Below, piece after piece: positions 4,724 through 5,033 of a DNA stretch of 5,033 nt. Both the position numbers and the translations under genes were made by a program. The DNA is taken from assembly GCA_937919075.1 (NCBI GenBank), contig CALFOF010000256.1, positions 1-5,033 of the forward strand, read 5' to 3'. Origin of the DNA: an uncultured Cyanobium sp. (GTDB lineage: Bacteria; Cyanobacteriota; Cyanobacteriia; PCC-6307; Cyanobiaceae). Within the stretch, counting starts at the first letter, position 1; the number at the start of each line of letters is the position of its first letter. Under the pieces are notes generated by a model. The model ran no database searches and was not told the origin of the DNA. It saw nothing but the letters and a program-made list of their open reading frames with translations.

Positions 4724-5033
4724 ATGGTCACCACATCCCTTCGCCGCCTCCCCGGCCTGTCCTGGGGGTCCTTCAAGGACTGGGTCACCAGCACCGACAA
4801 CCGCCTCTACGTGGGTTGGTTCGGCGTGCTGATGATCCCCACCCTGCTGACGGCCACCGCCTGCTTTGTGATCGCCTTCGTGGGTTCTCCGCCCGTCGAT
4901 ATCGACGGCATCCGCGAGCCCGTTTCCGGCGGCCTGCTCTATGGCAACAACATCATCACCGCCGCGGTGGTGCCCAGCTCCAACGCCATCGGCCTGCACT
5001 TCTACCCGATCTGGGCCGCCTCCAGCCTCGATG
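4724..5033 (+). CDS. psbA: Photosystem II D1 protein, N-terminal 103 residues; non-standard isoform
   Basis: D1 is a thylakoid-membrane core subunit of photosystem II that binds the reaction-centre chlorophylls, QB and, in normal forms, the Mn cluster. The visible part aligns without gaps to standard D1 numbering: [15 protein letters not shown] (20-34), transmembrane helix A (about 33-53), [14 protein letters not shown] (56-69, keeping Asp59, Asp61 and Glu65), LLYGNNIIT (71-79) and [16 protein letters not shown] (82-97). This fixes ATG 4724 as the start although no ribosome site precedes it. Departures from common cyanobacterial D1 are a divergent residue 2-18 segment ([16 protein letters not shown]), Ala43->Thr, Ile46->Ala, IAA->VGS at 53-55, Ser70->Gly, Gly80->Ala, Glu98->Ala and Ala100->Ser. 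Gly80->Ala is one of three substitutions defining low-oxygen D1'. The other changes exceed what D1' usually shows and hint at a rogue-type D1 or chlorophyll f synthase-like protein. The right edge cuts the gene before any deciding residue. Confidence 0.95.
   Translation, partial: MVTTSLRRLPGLSWGSFKDWVTSTDNRLYVGWFGVLMIPTLLTATACFVIAFVGSPPVDIDGIREPVSGGLLYGNNIITAAVVPSSNAIGLHFYPIWAASSLD

Noticed and set aside
4577..4999. 140-residue minus-strand frame opposite psbA
   Set aside because: It is a Gly/His-rich shadow of the D1 coding strand and its leader.

Overview
The window looks like GC-rich cyanobacterial DNA, most likely from a Synechococcus/Cyanobium-type picocyanobacterium. The evidence is the start of a photosystem II D1 gene (psbA) at the right edge, a response regulator whose C-terminal half closely resembles cyanobacterial RpaA, a small ribbon-helix-helix protein and a secreted protein that look like cyanobacteria-restricted families, a HIP1 octamer (GCGATCGC) and a heptanucleotide tandem repeat. 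Genus-level placement is inference from composition and recalled family resemblance; no search was run.

Layout from left to right. The C-terminal 148 residues of a pentapeptide-repeat protein (+, 2-448) are followed after 36 bp by a complete glutathione reductase, gor (+, 485-1921). A gap of about 295 bp holds a strong stem-loop and an unassigned open frame. Next is a complete OmpR-family response regulator resembling RpaA (+, 2217-2975), with a terminator-like hairpin overlapping its stop codon and a 20-bp tandem repeat just beyond. A ribbon-helix-helix protein on the minus strand (3134-3415) converges on it. Behind that gene is a 433-bp stretch without genes, holding heptamer repeats and a cluster of TCTGA/TCAGA inverted repeats. 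A predicted secreted DUF3122-like protein (-, 3849-4469) is divergently arranged with psbA (+, 4724 to the edge), and the two share a 254-bp intergenic region.

No multi-gene pathway is visible. The themes are photosynthesis and redox: a D1 reaction-centre subunit, glutathione reductase and an RpaA-like regulator. Whether the regulator controls the nearby psbA cannot be told from this window. The most noteworthy item is psbA: the visible 103 residues align to standard D1 numbering without a gap, but carry Gly80->Ala (a signature of the low-oxygen D1' isoform), Glu98->Ala and a divergent N-terminal 18 residues, suggesting a non-standard D1. The residues that would settle its class (Mn-cluster ligands, Tyr161, C-terminus) lie beyond the right edge. 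The second is the RpaA-like paralog, which has His in place of one residue of the receiver's acidic pair and no kinase gene beside it.
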